From assembly GCA_001313365.1 (NCBI GenBank), contig BBFS01000009.1, forward strand, positions 1 through 64,000: a stretch of 64,000 nucleotides of DNA, given 5' to 3'. The notes under the pieces are model-generated. The model worked only from the letters and a program-made list of their open reading frames with translations. It made no database searches and was not told the DNA's origin. This document shows, piece by piece, positions 34,556 through 44,365 of the stretch (its first letter is position 1; each line of letters begins with the position of its first letter). The position numbers were made by a program, and so were the translations under genes. Origin of the DNA: Paenarthrobacter nitroguajacolicus JCM 14115 (GTDB taxonomy: Bacteria; Actinomycetota; Actinomycetes; Actinomycetales; Micrococcaceae).

Positions 34556-34603
34556 CCGGAAAAACGAACGGGAGGCGTGGCCCATAGCCAGCCTCCCGTT
34601 CAA
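34556..34603 (-). terminator. Rho-independent terminator after the Gfo/Idh gene
   Basis: GAACGGGAGGC pairs with GCCTCCCGTTC around a 14-base loop, followed on the minus strand by GTTTTTCC. It separates the amino-sugar genes from the glf operon. Confidence 0.85.
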
Positions 34604-34623
34604 TCCTGCAAAAAGAACAATGC

Positions 34624-35624
34624 CTAGAGCGAGACCACGGAGCCTGTCCCTGCGGACTCGAGCACTGCTTCGGCAACGCGAAGGGTCTCAAGCCCCCCCT
34701 CCGCCATTGTGACAATGTTCATGGACTTTCCGAGTACAGCATCACGGAAGGCCTCGTGTTCCATCTTCAGCGGTTCGCGCTTTGCCAGGGCAAAACGTGT
34801 GGATGACCCCTCGGACACGCCACGGAATGCCGCTATGGAATCCCAGTCTGTCTGGAAAGTGCCGTTTTCAATAAACGTCAGATCCGCCGAGATAGTGTCC
34901 GCGATGTATGCACCGCGCTCACCCAGAACAACCGTGGTGCGCTCCTTCATGGGGGGGACAGCCAGTTGACGATGTGGTTGGTGACTACGCCGCTCTTGAG
35001 GTGGCCAATTGCGGTGACCATGTCCTCGTGCTCGCGCCCGCTTCGGGAGGTGGTGTGCGCAACTACATTCACGAAATTGCTCTGTGCAAGCCATGCAGTC
35101 AGGTCGATGTCGTGAGTTGCCAGGTCCTTGACCACTCCGACGTCCGCAATGCGGGAAGGGAATGGCCCCCCCTGGCGGCGGGTCGAGATCTGGTAGACCT
35201 CACCGAGGTCGCCGTTGCCGAGCCGTTCGCGGAGGCTTTGCAATGACGGGTTGAAGCGCTCGATGTGGCCTACCGCCCCCCCGATCAATCCCCCCCGCGA
35301 ATCGAACGCTTCGGCGATCCTGCGGCCCGAAACGGAATCGTTGGCAATTGGCTTTTCCACCAGGCAGTGCACGCCGGCTTCGGCCAATCGCAGTGCCACT
35401 TCCTCATGAAGCACGGTGGGCACAGCGGCCACGGCCATGTCAATGCCCTGTTCGATGAGCTGTTCAACCGAACTGCACACCTCGAGGCCGCTGGCTACGT
35501 TGTGCGGGTCACCGAAGGAGTCAGCGACGGCAACGAGGTCCACGCCCTCCAGCTCGCGAATAACGCGGGCGTGGTGGCGACCCATCATCCCCAGTCCGAT
35601 GAGGCCTGCACGCAGATTTGCCAC
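34624..35624 (-). CDS. Gfo/Idh/MocA-family NAD-dependent sugar dehydrogenase
   Basis: The GTG at 35624 opens MANLRAGLIGLGMMGRHHAR, a Rossmann fold with GLGMMG. The family motif EKP is present (HCLVEKPIAND), and SRIADVGVVKDLATHDIDL holds the H-D of the active site. A G-run near 34953 shifts the frame to KERTTVVLGERGAY and the end TGSVVSL. About 333 residues. It resembles WbpB/WlbA-type enzymes that oxidise C3 of UDP-GlcNAc-derived sugars, and its two upstream partners support that reading. The start overlaps the DegT stop by one base (TAGTG). Confidence 0.85.
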
Positions 35625-36723
35625 TAGCTTCCTGCCTTCGCAATGGCGTTGACCGCAGCTACGATGCGATCAAGGTCGTCCTGGCTCAGCGACGGGTGTA
35701 CAGGCAGCGACAATACGCTGGCCGCAGCTTCCTCCGTGACGGGAAGGTCATCAGAAGTCTGGAAAGGAGCCAAACGGTGGTTCGGGATGGGGGGGTAATA
35801 CACGCCACAGCCCACGTTGTATTCCTCACGCAGCGCCTTGGCGAAGCCGTCGCGGTCCTCAGCGATGCGAATGGTGTACTGGTGGTATACGTGCTCGTAG
35901 CCTTCAGAAACCTTGGGAGTGACAACGCCTTCGATGTTTGCATCGAAGAAGGCCGCGTTCTCCTGCCGGGTCTTCGTCCAAGCGTTGATTTTGGTCAGCT
36001 GCACGCGGCCAATGGCAGCATGGATGTTCGTCATTCGGGCATTGAAGCGACAAGCTCATTCTCGTACTGGCGCTCCATGCCCTGGTTACGAAGCAACCGG
36101 AGCCGACGCTCGACGTCGGCCAAACCGGTGCTGACCATGCCGCCTTCGCCGGACGTCATGTTCTTGGTGGGGGGGTACAAGCTAAACATTGCGAAGTCAC
36201 CGAACGTGCCCACCTTCCGACCGTTGACGGCGGCACCGTGTGCTTGGGCTGCATCTTCGAAGACCTTCACGCCGTGCTTGGATGCGACTGCGCCGATGCC
36301 GTCCACGTCGAACGGGTGGCCATAAAGATGCACCGGCATGATGGCGGCCGTACGGTCCGTGATTTTTGATTCGACGGAAGCCGGGTCAAGCGTGTAGTGG
36401 TCCAGGTCCACGTCAGCGAAGATGGGCGTCGCCCCCCCGTCAGAGCTACGGAGTTGGCCGTGGCGGCGAACGTGAACGACGGAACGATGACCTCGTCACC
36501 GGGGCCAATCCCCGCAGCCAACAGGCCAAGGTGCAGGCCGGAAGTACCGGAGTTGACCGCTACAGCAGCCCGGCCGTCGAGGAGCACCTGAGAGAACTCC
36601 TGCTCAAAGGACGCAACCTCCGAACCCTGTGCGAGTTGGCCGGAAGCCAGGACGGCCTCTACTGCCTTACGCTCATCATCACCGATGATGGGCTTGGCGG
36701 GGGGGAATGAATTCGGGGCTCAT
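35624..36723 (-). CDS. DegT/DnrJ/EryC1/StrS aminotransferase (WbpE/WlbC-like)
   Basis: The ATG 36723 overlaps the acetyltransferase stop as ATGA. MSPEFIPPAKPIIGDDER is the usual start. GTSGLHLGLLAAGIGPGDEV binds PLP phosphate, and the catalytic Lys is in PTKNMTSGEGGMV. The C-terminal segment is AAIGRVQLTKINAWTKTRQE. Frame shifts sit at the 36430 C-run and near 36040; YPPTKN shows a likely extra Pro. About 365 residues. It would aminate the 3-keto sugar made by the dehydrogenase. Confidence 0.9.
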
Positions 36724-37313
36724 GCCTCTACCTCTCGAAGGGTCTCGTTCTGTTCAACATATGTGGCGCCGGTCTCCGGGCATACCCAGTTCTCGCCGCT
36801 GCGCTGCAACGGGAAACCAGCTTTACCGACCCAACCATGGCGTTTGGCCGGCACTCCGACCATCAGGCAAAATCAGGGACGTCTTTAGCCACAACGGCTC
36901 CTGCAGCTACTGTGGCCCATCGTCCGATGGTCACTGGGGCCACGCAGACGGCGCGGGCACCGATTGATGCACCTTCACGAATGGTGACGCCAACCGGCTC
37001 CCAGTCGTGAGCGCTCTTTAGACCGCCATCCGGGCTGACCGCCCGGGGGGGGTAAGTATCGTTCGTGAGTACTACGGCCGGGCCGATGAACACTCCAGCC
37101 TCCAGCACTGCGGGTTCGTAGACAAGAGCATAATTCTGAACTTTGCAGTTGTCCCCCCATCTTGACTCCGGTGCCAATATAGGCCCCGCGTCCTACGATG
37201 CAATTAACACCCAACTCGGCCTGCTCGCGGACTTGGGCCAGATGCCAAATCTTTGATCCATCACCAATAATCGCCTTGTCTGAAACATCGGCGCTCTCCG
37301 CAACCACTATCAC
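36720..37313 (-). CDS. Hexapeptide-repeat N-acetyltransferase (WbpD/WlbB-like)
   Basis: Left-handed beta-helix hexapeptide turns are clear: AIIGDGSKIWHLAQV, LGVNCIVGRGAYIGTGVKMG, VFIGPAVVLTNDTYPP, GASIGARAVCVAPVTIG. The end LMVGVPAKRHGWVGKAGFPL is also a family mark. The start is uncertain; GTG 37313 has GGAAGGA upstream, whereas TTG 37349 gives a longer N-terminus without good support. Shifts occur near 37160 and 36870. About 197 residues, close to WbpD. It would acetylate the 3-amino group. It leads the operon acetyltransferase-aminotransferase-dehydrogenase. Confidence 0.87.
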
Positions 37314-37524
37314 CGGTGAAGGTCCTTCCTCATTGAGCACACGCGACAACGAGATTCATCTTAGCTGAGACACCATGCCCCGGTGTCAAGGCCGCGTCTG
37401 CATGAGCCTTGGCGAGAGTTTTCCACATAGGGCATTACGGCCGCAGCGCTTCAATTCGGACGACCGTAGCGTGATTCTTGTCAAACCGATGTTCAATGCC
37501 CGACGAAATGCGGAGGAAGAGCCC

Positions 37525-40500
37525 ATGGCCTTGGAGTGCACGTTGGTCTGGGCCCCCCCGGAGCCGCTGGAACAAAGGGCCCGGAGGAACTCAGCATCGC
37601 CGTCCCCCCCGAAGGCACGTCCGGCGCCCACATACAGCAACTTCTCAGCGAAACGCGTGGAACTGGCGTGCTCTCGGTGGGCGGACAGTTCCTGCTACTC
37701 TCACGGTGGGAATACCGCCGCTTGTTTCTGGCGCCGTCATTGTGGATGGTCCTCCGCCGCATCGAGACACGGAGAACATGTCCATGCCCCTAATGTTGCT
37801 TACCCATTCAGGCCCCCGGCGCAGGCTCCGCCTTCCGGATTCAACGGGGGCAGGTACTGCATTGGCAGAGGTCCGTTCGATATCTCATTGCCGGATCCGG
37901 GGGGGATGTCCAGGGAACAGGCTCTCTTAGAGGTTTCCAGCACGGCGCTGATGTTGAGGGCAATCGGGGGGGGCGCGAACCGGTTCTCGTGGATGGTCAG
38001 CCCGTTCATCGAAAATTCATCACGTCATCGTCATTGGTGCAGTGTGGGAACTCCACCTTCACCGTCGTCACGGGCAGTGGTCCCCTTACGGGGATTTCAG
38101 TTGATGCAGGTCGTTCGGTTGACGTACCACTCGAAGTACCTCATGCCAGTCGCGCCGGAAACCGTCCGGCAATGGCCTTGGCTGCCGGGCTGCCATTAGT
38201 TGCCGGTATCGGCTGGCAGTTGCCACAGGAATCTGGATGTACTTGGGATTTACAGCCATCTCAGCGATCAGCCTTCTCGTCCCGCTGATCGCTGGGCAAA
38301 AGGGCCGCCGGGAACGCAGGCTGGCCGTTGCGCGCGCGGTGCAGCAAGACATTGAACGACGCCGGCAGTGCTCGCCTTCAGCTGCAGAGCTGATTGTGGC
38401 AGCTCACCGCGCTTCCAAGGTGGGACAGATGACAACGGAGCCCACCACGGACCAGGCCGTTGTCGCTGCTGCTGCGGTGTCGCCGGCAGGGACCAACGGG
38501 CCGACCGGGATCAGCAGTCAGGGCTACGATGTGTGGCTCAGGCTCGGCACCACGCAGGCGGCAGCAAACATGCGCCTTGTTCCCGACGATCCCCAGTTCC
38601 GTCCGCCGTCCATAGGCAGCGCGGCAATGACTTTGGATCCCAAACATTCCGTGGTGACACTGTGCGGCCACCCGGATCACACGGAGGCGATGCTTCGATT
38701 CGTGTTGATGCAACTAGCCAGCTTTTCGGGCTCGGCGGAGACGCCCGTCATTATTTTTGGCAGGACAGGAAGGTTGCCCTTGAGCGCGAGGTTCCTACCC
38801 AGGGTCACGCTCACAAGCACGCTGGCCACCGCCCTATCTGCTGCAGCGTGCGAACGGCAAGCTGCAGGGGATGCTCATCATGCTCGATGACCCACCGCAG
38901 GATCAGGAATCCGTGTCCGAGGTCTTGAAGACTGCTCAAACCGCCGCGTGGCGGGTTATCAGGTGCTCCGTACAGTTTGAGCTTTCCGGGGGGGCGTCAT
39001 CGAAATATCGCCATCCGGAACAACAGGCTATCTGGAGACGGACGGCGAGCGCCGGCACTTCATCCCGGATCTCGTGCCGGCCGAAGTTTTCGATAGGTTC
39101 TGCCGTAGGGCGCGGGGGGGTGCAGCTTTCGGTGAAGGACTTGGAATCAGCAACGCGCTTCCGGAGGAATGTTCCCTCGCTGATTTGCTTCCTTACGGCC
39201 AGCGCAGGGTGCTCCGGCGGTGGGCAGAGTCATCCAAGCAAGACGGCCTCACCGCAGTCTTGGGCAAAGGCCACCGCGGGCAGTTGACCTTCGACTTTAA
39301 GCTCGACGGCCCGCATCTGCTGGTAGCCGGAACCACTGGTTCCGGTAAGTCCGAACTTCTTCGGACACTGGTAGCTTCGCTTGCACTGCGTGACTCACCC
39401 GATCGCACGACATTCTTGTTTTTTGATTTCAAGGGCGGATCAGGCTTGCGGCCACTATCGGGCCTACCTCACTGCGTCGGAATGCTGACGGACTTGAGCA
39501 AACACCATTTGGACCGCGCTCTTGTTTCCCTCCGTGGGGAGATACGGCGCCGAGAAGAGCTATTCGCGGCGGCCGGCGTGTCAGATCTCGCCGGATATCG
39601 GCGATTAGCGTTGGCAAGCGATCCGAAGATCCCGTATCTGGTCTTGGTAATTGATGAGTTTCGCATGCTGGTTGACGACGCCCCCCCAGCTCTCTCCGCG
39701 AGCTGATGCGTGTCGCCACCATCGGGCGCTCCCTGGGCATTCATTTGGTGATGGCTACCCAGCGGCCCCAAGGAGCTTGTCAGCCGACATCCGGGCGAAC
39801 GTGACATCAAGCATTGCCCTGCGCGTGCAGTCTGAGGCGGAGTCCATGGACATCATCAATACGAAAGCTGCTGCCTCCATAAGCGTGGGAGCGCCGGGAC
39901 GGGCCTACCTTGCAACGGCTTCATGCAGCCCCCCCGAAGAATTCCAGACAGCGTCCCTATCGGTTTCCCCGACCATGACTATGGTTGGCGTCTGGCGTAA
40001 CAGTTCCTTGCCAACCGTGCAGTCAGCTTTCCAGGCGTTGGAGCCCCTTTCTGCCGCAGCCAATACGTCCGCCAAACCGGACTCCCTCCACGATGCTGGC
40101 GCCGAAGGGGGGGTGGTTTCAGCAGTCCACGAGGCATGGCAGCGCCTCTGCAAACCCATTCCCAGACGTCCAGTAGCCCCACCACTGCCCTCAACGATCC
40201 TTTGGGGGGGTGATGAGCTACCTGAAGCGGATGGCCCCGTGTCCACGACGGAAGGGCAGTGGGCGGTGGGACCATTGGCGATGCTCGACAGGCCGGCGCA
40301 TCAAGTTGTGGAACCGCTGCTATGGTCACCTTCCAAAGACGGCCATCTGGCAATGATCGGCAGCGACTCGAGTGGCATACGGGACTGCTTCAGGGCTGCG
40401 TCCGCGATGCTCGCGACCCAGAAGCCCCAACCAGACCTCTATATCCTGGATGCAAGGGGGGGCATCCTTGGACATGTCATCGAGGGAGGCCGAATCGGTG

Positions 40501-41795
40501 CCAGCGTGGGCCTGCACCAACTGCACCTGGCAGTGCGGGTCTTAAAGCGCCTCGCTGCGGAGATGGAGTGTCGACGAAGTGCCGGCGAAGCCGGGACGGC
40601 CAATTCACCCCTGGTCCTCATCGTGGCCGGGTGGTGCTCGTGGGCCACAGCGCTCCGGAGTGGGCCGTTTGGTTATGCAGAAGCAATTCTGCAGGACATC
40701 GTCAGGGACGGCTGTTCCGTCGGCGTCACTGTTTTGATCTCCGGCGAGCGGGAACTCGTCAGCTCACGGTTTTTTGCTCGATACAGAATCGCGCTTACTT
40801 TCCTTCGGGATCTACTGAAGAGTCGCGGTTCCACTGGCCACGCCTCCCGGATATGGAATCCCTCCCTGGGCGCGCCGTCGTCATGGGAAATCTTGCCAGC
40901 CAACACGCAACCGTCGCTCAGTTTCGTGTGGCTCCGGACAATGGACGCTGGCCGTTCGGTGATCTAGCTCCATCTGAACCGCCGTTCCGGGTACGACCAC
41001 TCCCAGAGCTTCTGGAGGAGAGGAATTCCGCGACCTTGTGGCGGAATTCCAGGGACAAGGACTGCCGTCGGGATCAAGTTCAGGCCCGGCCCCCCCCGGC
41101 AACGTAGCGCGAGCCTGCACAGCGGAAAGCAGCGCGTTGGGTCCACTGTGGATCGGCGTCGGAGGAGACGAAGCCCTCCCGGTAACCATGCCGCTGCGGG
41201 AACAGGGGGGGGTCAGCGTCATCCTGGGCAGTCCTCGCTCCGGAAAGAGCTCGCTCCTGGCATCGCTGCACGCGCTGAATCCTTTGGTCCCATGGGTTTA
41301 CCCGCCGGATACAGCTTCTGCCAGCCCATTCTGGCCCTGGTGGCATCCCGGGCCGCGGCGAAGACCCTTGCTCCAACAGCATCCTGCTGGTGGACGACGC
41401 CGATTTGCTTGACCCCCAAGGACGCCAAGCCTTGGCGGGCTTGGTCGGTAAAGTGCGTGGCATCGTCCTGGCAGCAACAACGAGACCGGCCTTGCTACAT
41501 CATCTGCCGCTGGCAAAGGAAGCACAGGCGTCCGGTATGGGGTTGGTTTTAGCCCCCCCCGGAACACCCCCCCACGATGGCGAACTGCTCGGCGTGAGGC
41601 TGGAGTCCGATCGGGGCGGACGCCCGGGCCGCGGCTTTCTCATTAGCGGAGCGGAAGTAAAGCCTTTCAAGGCGTACTCGCCACAAGCTTTCCATCGCAA
41701 GCCAAAGGGCACTGAACGGGTGCCGGGCTCGCTCCATGCTGCCGTGTGTCTGGAGCAGCCCGATGCTAAAGCGCCCCGGAAGCTCCCCCCCAGTA
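37525..41795 (+). CDS. EssC/EccC-like type VII secretion ATPase: FHA, two TM helices, three FtsK/SpoIIIE ATPase modules
   Basis: ATG 37525 follows GGAGGAAG. The N-terminal region ends with an FHA fold (RYCIGRGPFDISLPDPG, SREQALLEV), then two helices at about 38160-38290. Module 1 has Walker A GTTGSGKSELL, Walker B YLVLVIDEFRMLV and ATQRPQGALSADIRANV. Module 2 has a degenerate P-loop IGSDSSGIRDC. Module 3 has Walker A LGSPRSGKSSLL and Walker B ILLVDDADLLD. Over ten frame shifts fall mostly on C/G runs. The C-terminal boundary is estimated, because the convergent membrane gene starts to overlap there. About 1420 residues, like EssC. I see no WXG100, EsaA, EccD or EccB gene nearby. Confidence 0.82.
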
Positions 41796-42282
41796 CGCGA
41801 GGCAAAAGCCACGACGTCCTTCTGAAAAAGGAAAACAATCGCAGCGAACGCCGGAATCAGCATCGCCGCTCCCTGCAACACCAGTCCCCCGGTTACGGTG
41901 GGGAAACCAATGGTGAGAACAAACAATTGGGCCACCAAAGCTGCGGCACGCGTCCACCTATAGCCGCGGAACAAGAAGTGGCTTACGGCGAATAGCCACG
42001 CAGAGAAGGCCAGCAGCAGCCCAAGAGTGAAGATTGCCCCCCCCAAAAGGTCAGCACTGGAGCACCCGTCAACAGTTCGAATGCGTACCAAGCAGCTGCC
42101 CCCCCGAGGAGGGCGAGGGCTTCAAGCGCTACAACCACTGAGATGATGACGATTCCCAGGGGACGGCGACCAGCACCAAGTCTGTTGGCTGCGAGGCTCG
42201 ACGACGCATCAGGATTATCGCTTCCGTCCGGGCCGGACGCGGGTTGGCAGGGTTTACGGGAGGTCTTGACACACTGGCACAC
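41766..42282 (-). CDS. Integral membrane protein, function unknown
   Basis: A hydrophilic N-terminus of about 45 residues (Ser/Asp/Ala-rich) leads four helices: LGIVIISVVVALEALALLGG, FTLGLLLAFSAWLFAVSH, ALVAQLFVLTIGFPTVTGG and AAMLIPAFAAIVFLF. A short tail ends SGAL at the TAG 41766-41768 once the 7-base run at 41785 is read as 5. About 170 residues. It could be an accessory of the adjacent ATPase gene but is convergent with it and may be unrelated. The start codon (ATG 42282) is the farthest upstream; a later one is possible. Confidence 0.6.
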
Positions 42283-42413
42283 TACCGGACATAGTCATCT
42301 AGCAGTGAGGGCACTGGCGGCTGATGTGATGCATCGCTCACGGATTCCGGGCATTTCGACCACTAACACCCCCCCTTGTTTACAAGGCGTTAACATGAAA
42401 CGCTTGACTCAGA

Positions 42414-42450
42414 CGACCAAGGGGGGGCCCATGCGGGCCCCTTTCCTTTG
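42414..42450 (+). terminator. Hairpin with T-rich tail upstream of whiB
   Basis: AAGGGGCCC pairs with GGGCCCCTT around ATGC, followed by TCCTTTGG. The G run is 7 long in the sequence and 4 are needed for the stem. It lies between a divergent membrane gene and whiB, so it may be a terminator or part of the whiB leader. Confidence 0.5.
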
Positions 42451-42515
42451 GAGCCTCTCGTGAATGTTTTCACAAAAGGCCCTTCTAGTTCTCACGAATG
42501 GAGTGACTGATCAGC

Positions 42516-42767
42516 ATGGATTGGCGTAATCGCGCAGCCTGCCTCGAAAAGGACCCGGAGCTCTTCTTCCCAGTAGGCAACACGGGACCAGCACTTCTGC
42601 AAATCGAGGAAGCCAAAAGCGTCTGCCGCCGCTGCCCCGTTGTAGACACCTGCCTTCAGTGGGCCTTGGAGTCCGGACAAGACGCCGGTGTTTGGGGGGG
42701 CGGCATGAGTGAAGACGAACGACGGGCACTTAAGCGTCGCGCTGCACGCGCACGCCGCGCTTCCTAG
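42516..42767 (+). CDS. WhiB-family iron-sulfur transcription factor (WhiB1-like)
   Basis: An 83-residue frame with the four cysteines in WhiB order: C9, then the pair in SVCRRCPV, then DTCLQWAL. These bind a [4Fe-4S] cluster. The GVWGG turn reads GVWGGGMSEDERRALKRR because of a 7-G run, probably one extra codon. A basic C-terminus (KRRAARARRAS) binds DNA. WhiB1-like proteins act as redox or NO-responsive regulators with sigma factor. It is convergent with pdtaS, the same order as in Mycobacterium (whiB1-pdtaS). Confidence 0.92.
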   Translation: MDWRNRAACLEKDPELFFPVGNTGPALLQIEEAKSVCRRCPVVDTCLQWALESGQDAGVWGGGMSEDERRALKRRAARARRAS

Positions 42768-42778
42768 CCCAAGGACAG

Positions 42779-42814
42779 TGAAGGCCGCGGACCCTTGGTC
42801 CGCGGCCTTCTTCG
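42779..42814 (+). terminator. Rho-independent terminator after whiB
   Basis: GAAGGCCGCGGACC pairs with GGTCCGCGGCCTTC around a short CTT loop, followed by TTCGTT. It lies 12 bases after the whiB stop and can serve pdtaS as well. Confidence 0.9.
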
Positions 42815-42856
42815 TTAAGTGCTGCTCGTGAGATTCGCGAAACCTGGCTTTGGGAG

Positions 42857-44334
42857 CTACGCCCGAGCGAGGTTGAGGACGATCTCGACAGCGGTCCCCC
42901 CCGCCTTCGCGCGGCTCCACTGAATGGACCCGCCGAGCTCGCTGGTCACGAGTGTACGAACAATTTGCAGGCCCAATCCTTCGGTGTATTGGCCATCCGG
43001 CAGGCCCACGCCATCGTCGGCTATGGTCACCGTCAGGAATTCGTCGTTGCCGTCGCCATCTGCCCGATCGGCCAGCAACCACACCGTTCCTGTGCGTCCC
43101 TCGAGTCCATGCTCAACGGCGTTGGTGACAAGTTCGTTGATGACCAAGGCCAGTGGGGGTGGCAAAATCGCTGGGCAACTCGCCGAACAAACCTGAACGT
43201 TCTGTTCGCACTTGCTGGGACGGTGAAGCTACTTCAGCTGACAGCCTGAATTGCCGCCCAATCAGTTCGTCAAAGTCGACACTCTGAGTCAGGCCTTGGG
43301 AAAGGGTCTCGTGTACGAGCGCGATGGTGGCCACCCGCCGCATCGCCTGTTCCAGACCCTGCTTGGCTTCGTCGCTGACCATTCGCCGCGATTGCATACG
43401 CAGGAGAGCTGCAACGGTTTGAAGATTGTTCTTTACCCGGTGGTGGATCTCCCGGATGGTGGCGTCCTTGGTAACAAGTTCCATTTCCCTGCGACGCAGT
43501 TCCGAAACGTCACGGCAAAGGACAAGTGCTCCGAAACGCTGCTGCTCGTCGCGCAGTGGAATGGCCCGAAGTGACAGACTGACACCCCTGGACTCAATCT
43601 CGCTGCGCCAAGCATCCGCCCTGTCACAACCAAAGGCAGCGTCTCGTCCACCATCCGCCGGTCCTTCAGAAGGCCGGCAGTCACCTCTGCCAGCGAACGC
43701 CCCCTCCAGGGATTCCACTTCCCCCCCCAGTCGACGGAAGGCAGACACGCCATTGGGGCTGGCATACTGCACAATGCCTTCCGCGTCTAGTCTGATGAGC
43801 CCGTCGCCCACTCGGGGGGCGCCACGTCGGGAGCCTGTCGGAGATGCGAAGTCGGGCCACAAGCCCAGGGTTCCCATCCGCAAGAGATCATAGGCGCACT
43901 GACGATACGTGAGTTCCAGCCTGGATGGCATGCGCGAACTGGACAAGTCCATATGCGATGTCACAACAGCGAGTGTTCTGCCGTTGCGCACCATGGGGAC
44001 AGCCTCAACACGGAGTGCCATCTCACTGCTCCAGCTTGTTTCACTTGATCGCTCGATAGAGCGACTGTTCCACGCTTTATCCACAATCGGGCGGAGATCC
44101 GAGCGGATGCCCTCCCCCCACGAAGTCCGCATGGAACACCGTATGCGATGTCGACGGACGGACGTGGGCGAGGGCAATATAGCCGAACTCCGGATGCGGG
44201 AACCACAAAGCGAGGTCCGCGAAAGCCAAGTCAGCGACCATCTGCCAGTCGCCGACGAGGAGGTGCAGCCATTCGGCATCTCCAGGCCCGAAATCAGCGT
44301 GTTCCCTGATGGGGGGGTCTGTAAAGATTGCCAC
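42857..44334 (-). CDS. pdtaS: HWE/HisKA_2 sensor histidine kinase, PdtaS-like
   Basis: The GTG/ATG start at about 44334 opens AIFTDPPIREHADFGPGDAE. A GAF-like N-terminus is followed by a PAS-like domain (GDGLIRLDAEGIVQYASPNG). The dimerisation motif with phospho-His is IREIHHRVKNNLQTVAALLR, and the ATPase has LALVINELVTNAVEHGLEG with N-box and DDGVGLP. Shifts occur at runs near 44320, 44110, 43730, 43600 and 43160. About 490 residues, like Rv3220c. It would phosphorylate a PdtaR-type antiterminator, not encoded here. Confidence 0.88.
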
Positions 44335-44365
44335 TGCACCTCCATTTGCGACGCCGGGACGGACC

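Noticed and set aside
36700..42500. A WXG100 or ESAT-6-like partner for the type VII ATPase.
   Set aside because: I found no short helical protein with a central WxG near the ATPase gene in either strand.
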